Origin: an uncultured Desulfotignum sp.
GTDB lineage: Bacteria > Desulfobacterota > Desulfobacteria > Desulfobacterales > Desulfobacteraceae
DNA length: 7,762 nucleotides
Assembly: GCA_937951975.1 (NCBI GenBank)
Contig: CALGAJ010000057.1
Span: 1 to 7,762, forward strand
Direction of reading: 5' to 3'
Positions within the stretch are counted from its first letter, which is position 1; each line of letters starts with the position of its first letter. The notes under the pieces were generated by a model. The model did no database searches. It saw nothing but the letters and a program-made list of their open reading frames with translations, and was not told the DNA's origin. The translations under genes and the position numbers were made by a program. Positions 6,379 to 7,762 of the stretch are shown in pieces.

Positions 6379-7066
6379 GCAGTTCAGATACGGACCGGAC
6401 AATCTGGGGTACCTGATGATTTCAGGCGCCTGTGCAGTAGCTGTCGATCCCGGTGCTGTTGACGACATGCTGACATTCGTCCGGAATCAAAACATCCGGA
6501 TTACCCGGGTCATGAATACCCATCTTCATCCGGATCATACCTGCGGCAATGACCGGATGATTGAAAAAACCGGGGCCGAGTACATTGACTGCCGGGACCT
6601 GGCTGACAATGATACCATTGATGTGGGAAACGAACACTTGATGGCCATTACCACCCCGGGGCATACCCATGAGGATGTCTGTTTTTTTGCAAACAATTTT
6701 CTGGTGACCGGGGATACCCTGTTCAACGGTACAGTGGGGAACTGTTTTTCCAGAGATCTGGATGCATTTTATCATTCCCTGAAAAAACTGATGGCATTCC
6801 CCGGTTCCACCCGGATTTTTGCCGGGCATGATTATGTGAAGGAATCGGTGGAGATCGCCCTGGCCATTGATCCGGACACACCGGATGTGGTCCGGTATCT
6901 TGAAAAATATGATCCTGACCGGGTGACATCCTGTCTGGCAGATGAACTGCGCATCAACCCCTTTCTTCGATTCAATGATCAGGCCATGATCCGTAAATTG
7001 TCCCAGCGCCATTTTCCCTGTGATACGGAAATTGAGCGGTTCAAATCCCTGATGCAGGCGTTCTGA
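6368..7066 (+). CDS. Metallo-beta-lactamase-fold hydrolase, glyoxalase II (GloB)-like
   Basis: A 232-residue cytoplasmic enzyme. Metal ligands of the MBL fold are all present: His52, His54, Asp56 and His57 in THLHPDH, His99 (TPGHTH), Asp116 (TGDTLF) and His154 (AGHDY). The GHDY Tyr156 matches the Tyr of GHEY that contacts glutathione in glyoxalase II, and NPFLRF (197-202) matches the C-terminal NPFxR segment of that family. Length is slightly below the usual 250-260. The likely reaction is hydrolysis of a thioester such as S-lactoylglutathione, or of another low-molecular-weight thiol, with two metal ions. Many anaerobic sulfate reducers are thought to lack glutathione, so the natural thiol is uncertain. 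Two adjacent ATGs occur at 6365 and 6368; GAGGA at 6358-6362 favours 6368. The start overlaps the end of the acidic protein gene, and the stop is one base before the acetyltransferase ATG. Confidence 0.87.
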   Translation: MQIEQFRYGPDNLGYLMISGACAVAVDPGAVDDMLTFVRNQNIRITRVMNTHLHPDHTCGNDRMIEKTGAEYIDCRDLADNDTIDVGNEHLMAITTPGHTHEDVCFFANNFLVTGDTLFNGTVGNCFSRDLDAFYHSLKKLMAFPGSTRIFAGHDYVKESVEIALAIDPDTPDVVRYLEKYDPDRVTSCLADELRINPFLRFNDQAMIRKLSQRHFPCDTEIERFKSLMQAF

Positions 7067-7067
7067 C

Positions 7068-7496
7068 ATGGATTCATTGGATTTGTCCACCATAAACTGC
7101 CGGTTTTTAAAAACCGCGGATACAGACGAGCTGATGCGGCTGTACAAAGATGCCGGATGGTGGGATCAGGCATGTGAACGGCATCCACAGTTTTTATCCC
7201 GGGTGGTGCCTGATTCCGCATTGTTCGTCGGTGCGTTTTATCAGACAGCAATGATCGGTATGGGCAGGGCTCTGTCGGACCTGGTCAGCGATGCATACAT
7301 TCAGGATGTGGTTGTATTGAAAAAATACCGGGGTATTGGCATCGGCAGAAAAATTATTCACACACTGATCTCCGGTCTTAAAGAACATGGCGTGGACTGG
7401 ATCGGTCTGATCGGTGAACCCGGCACCCACCGGTTTTATGACTCATTGGGATTCAGGCCTATGCCCGGCCACACGCCATACAGACTAAAGGATTGA
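7068..7496 (+). CDS. GNAT-family N-acetyltransferase
   Basis: A 142-residue protein with the acetyl-CoA site of the GNAT fold: strand 77-84 (YIQDVVVL) followed by the pyrophosphate loop YRGIGIG (87-93, the R/Q-x-x-G-x-G/A motif) and helix RKIIHTLISGL. Motif B is seen as HRFYDSLGFRPM (121-132), with the Tyr that often acts as general acid. The N-terminal part (about 8-40) carries a helix with LYKDAGWW, common in the YjcF/ElaA-like small acetyltransferases. The substrate cannot be read from the sequence; an amine of a small molecule or protein is expected. ATG 7068 begins one base after the GloB-like stop, with only a weak purine stretch upstream, suggesting translational coupling. Confidence 0.88.
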   Translation: MDSLDLSTINCRFLKTADTDELMRLYKDAGWWDQACERHPQFLSRVVPDSALFVGAFYQTAMIGMGRALSDLVSDAYIQDVVVLKKYRGIGIGRKIIHTLISGLKEHGVDWIGLIGEPGTHRFYDSLGFRPMPGHTPYRLKD

Positions 7497-7499
7497 TTT

Positions 7500-7762
7500 A
7501 TGTATAACCGATGTGATCACCATGCGCGTTTAGATCTTCAACCCACCATCTGTTTTCCCACGGCCGGCCGGTTTGAACTGTCCGACCGGCAGATGGTCCA
7601 GATCTATATCGATAAATATGCGCCAGAGTCCTGTGAATACAATTTTGCCAATCTGTTTTGCTGGCAGGAAATTTATAAGTATTCCTGGCGTCTGTTCAAA
7701 GGAAGGCTGGTGATCTATGACGGCGTGAATCAATGCGCATTCATGCCGCTTGGAGAACTGCT
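7500..7762 (+). CDS. DUF2156-like protein, 5' part (runs off the window)
   Basis: About 87 residues are visible before the window ends. ATG 7500 follows the acetyltransferase stop by three bases and has AAAGGA at 7487-7492 (spacing seven). The opening is soluble, with no signal peptide. The segment CEYNFANLFCWQEIYKYSW (about residues 43-61), followed by a strand with LVIYDG, resembles the start of DUF2156 proteins, where the pattern S-E-x-[ST]-F-x-N-L-x-x-W is typical. This family shares a GNAT-like fold with the C-terminal domain of phosphatidylglycerol lysyltransferase MprF and with Fem-type aminoacyltransferases. An acyl- or aminoacyl-transfer role is possible. The assignment rests on a short region, recognised by eye, and the product could differ. 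Confidence 0.7.
   Translation, partial: MYNRCDHHARLDLQPTICFPTAGRFELSDRQMVQIYIDKYAPESCEYNFANLFCWQEIYKYSWRLFKGRLVIYDGVNQCAFMPLGEL

Noticed and set aside
7559..7570. GGCCGGCCGG palindrome as a regulatory site
   Set aside because: It lies inside the coding region of the last gene, where Ala-Gly-Arg codons explain it.

Overview
The window reads as chromosomal DNA of a sulfate-reducing deltaproteobacterium, most likely of the Desulfobacteraceae/Desulfobacterales type. The main reason is a complete set of genes for the Tmc transmembrane redox complex, which is known from sulfate reducers. The kinase and receiver styles fit that group. All recognised genes lie on the + strand and are tightly packed; there is no RNA gene, insertion sequence or CRISPR array that I can see.

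Left part (1-4017): the 3' end of a NifU/IscU-type Fe-S scaffold gene, then tmcD, tmcC, tmcB and tmcA with gaps of 1-29 bases, probably one transcript. TmcA is a small exported tetrahaem cytochrome c3, TmcC a haem-b type membrane protein, TmcB a cytoplasmic Fe-S protein with two [4Fe-4S] ferredoxin sites and a CCG domain, and TmcD a cytoplasmic Trp-rich repeat protein. Together they should pass electrons between the periplasmic cytochrome pool and the cytoplasm. The order is D-C-B-A, the reverse of the tmcABCD order I recall from Desulfovibrio.

Middle part (4028-5879): a stand-alone receiver and a receiver-PAS-histidine kinase, 10 bases downstream of tmcA and so plausibly in the same transcript. 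Neither has a DNA-binding output domain. The kinase lacks an ATG/GTG/TTG start that would keep its receiver whole; the best start by homology is a CTG at 4392.

Right part (5883-7762): a near-consensus sigma70 promoter (TTGACA, 16-base spacer, TATGAT) sits directly behind the kinase stop and starts a second cluster. This encodes a very acidic small protein of unknown function, a glyoxalase II-like metallo-beta-lactamase-fold hydrolase (overlapping the previous gene), a GNAT acetyltransferase, and the first part of a DUF2156-like protein that runs off the window.

I do not see an unmistakably new system. The items most worth a second look are the regular nine-unit repeat of TmcD, the CTG start of the kinase, the link between Tmc genes and a phosphorelay-like pair, and the acidic protein that leads the second operon.
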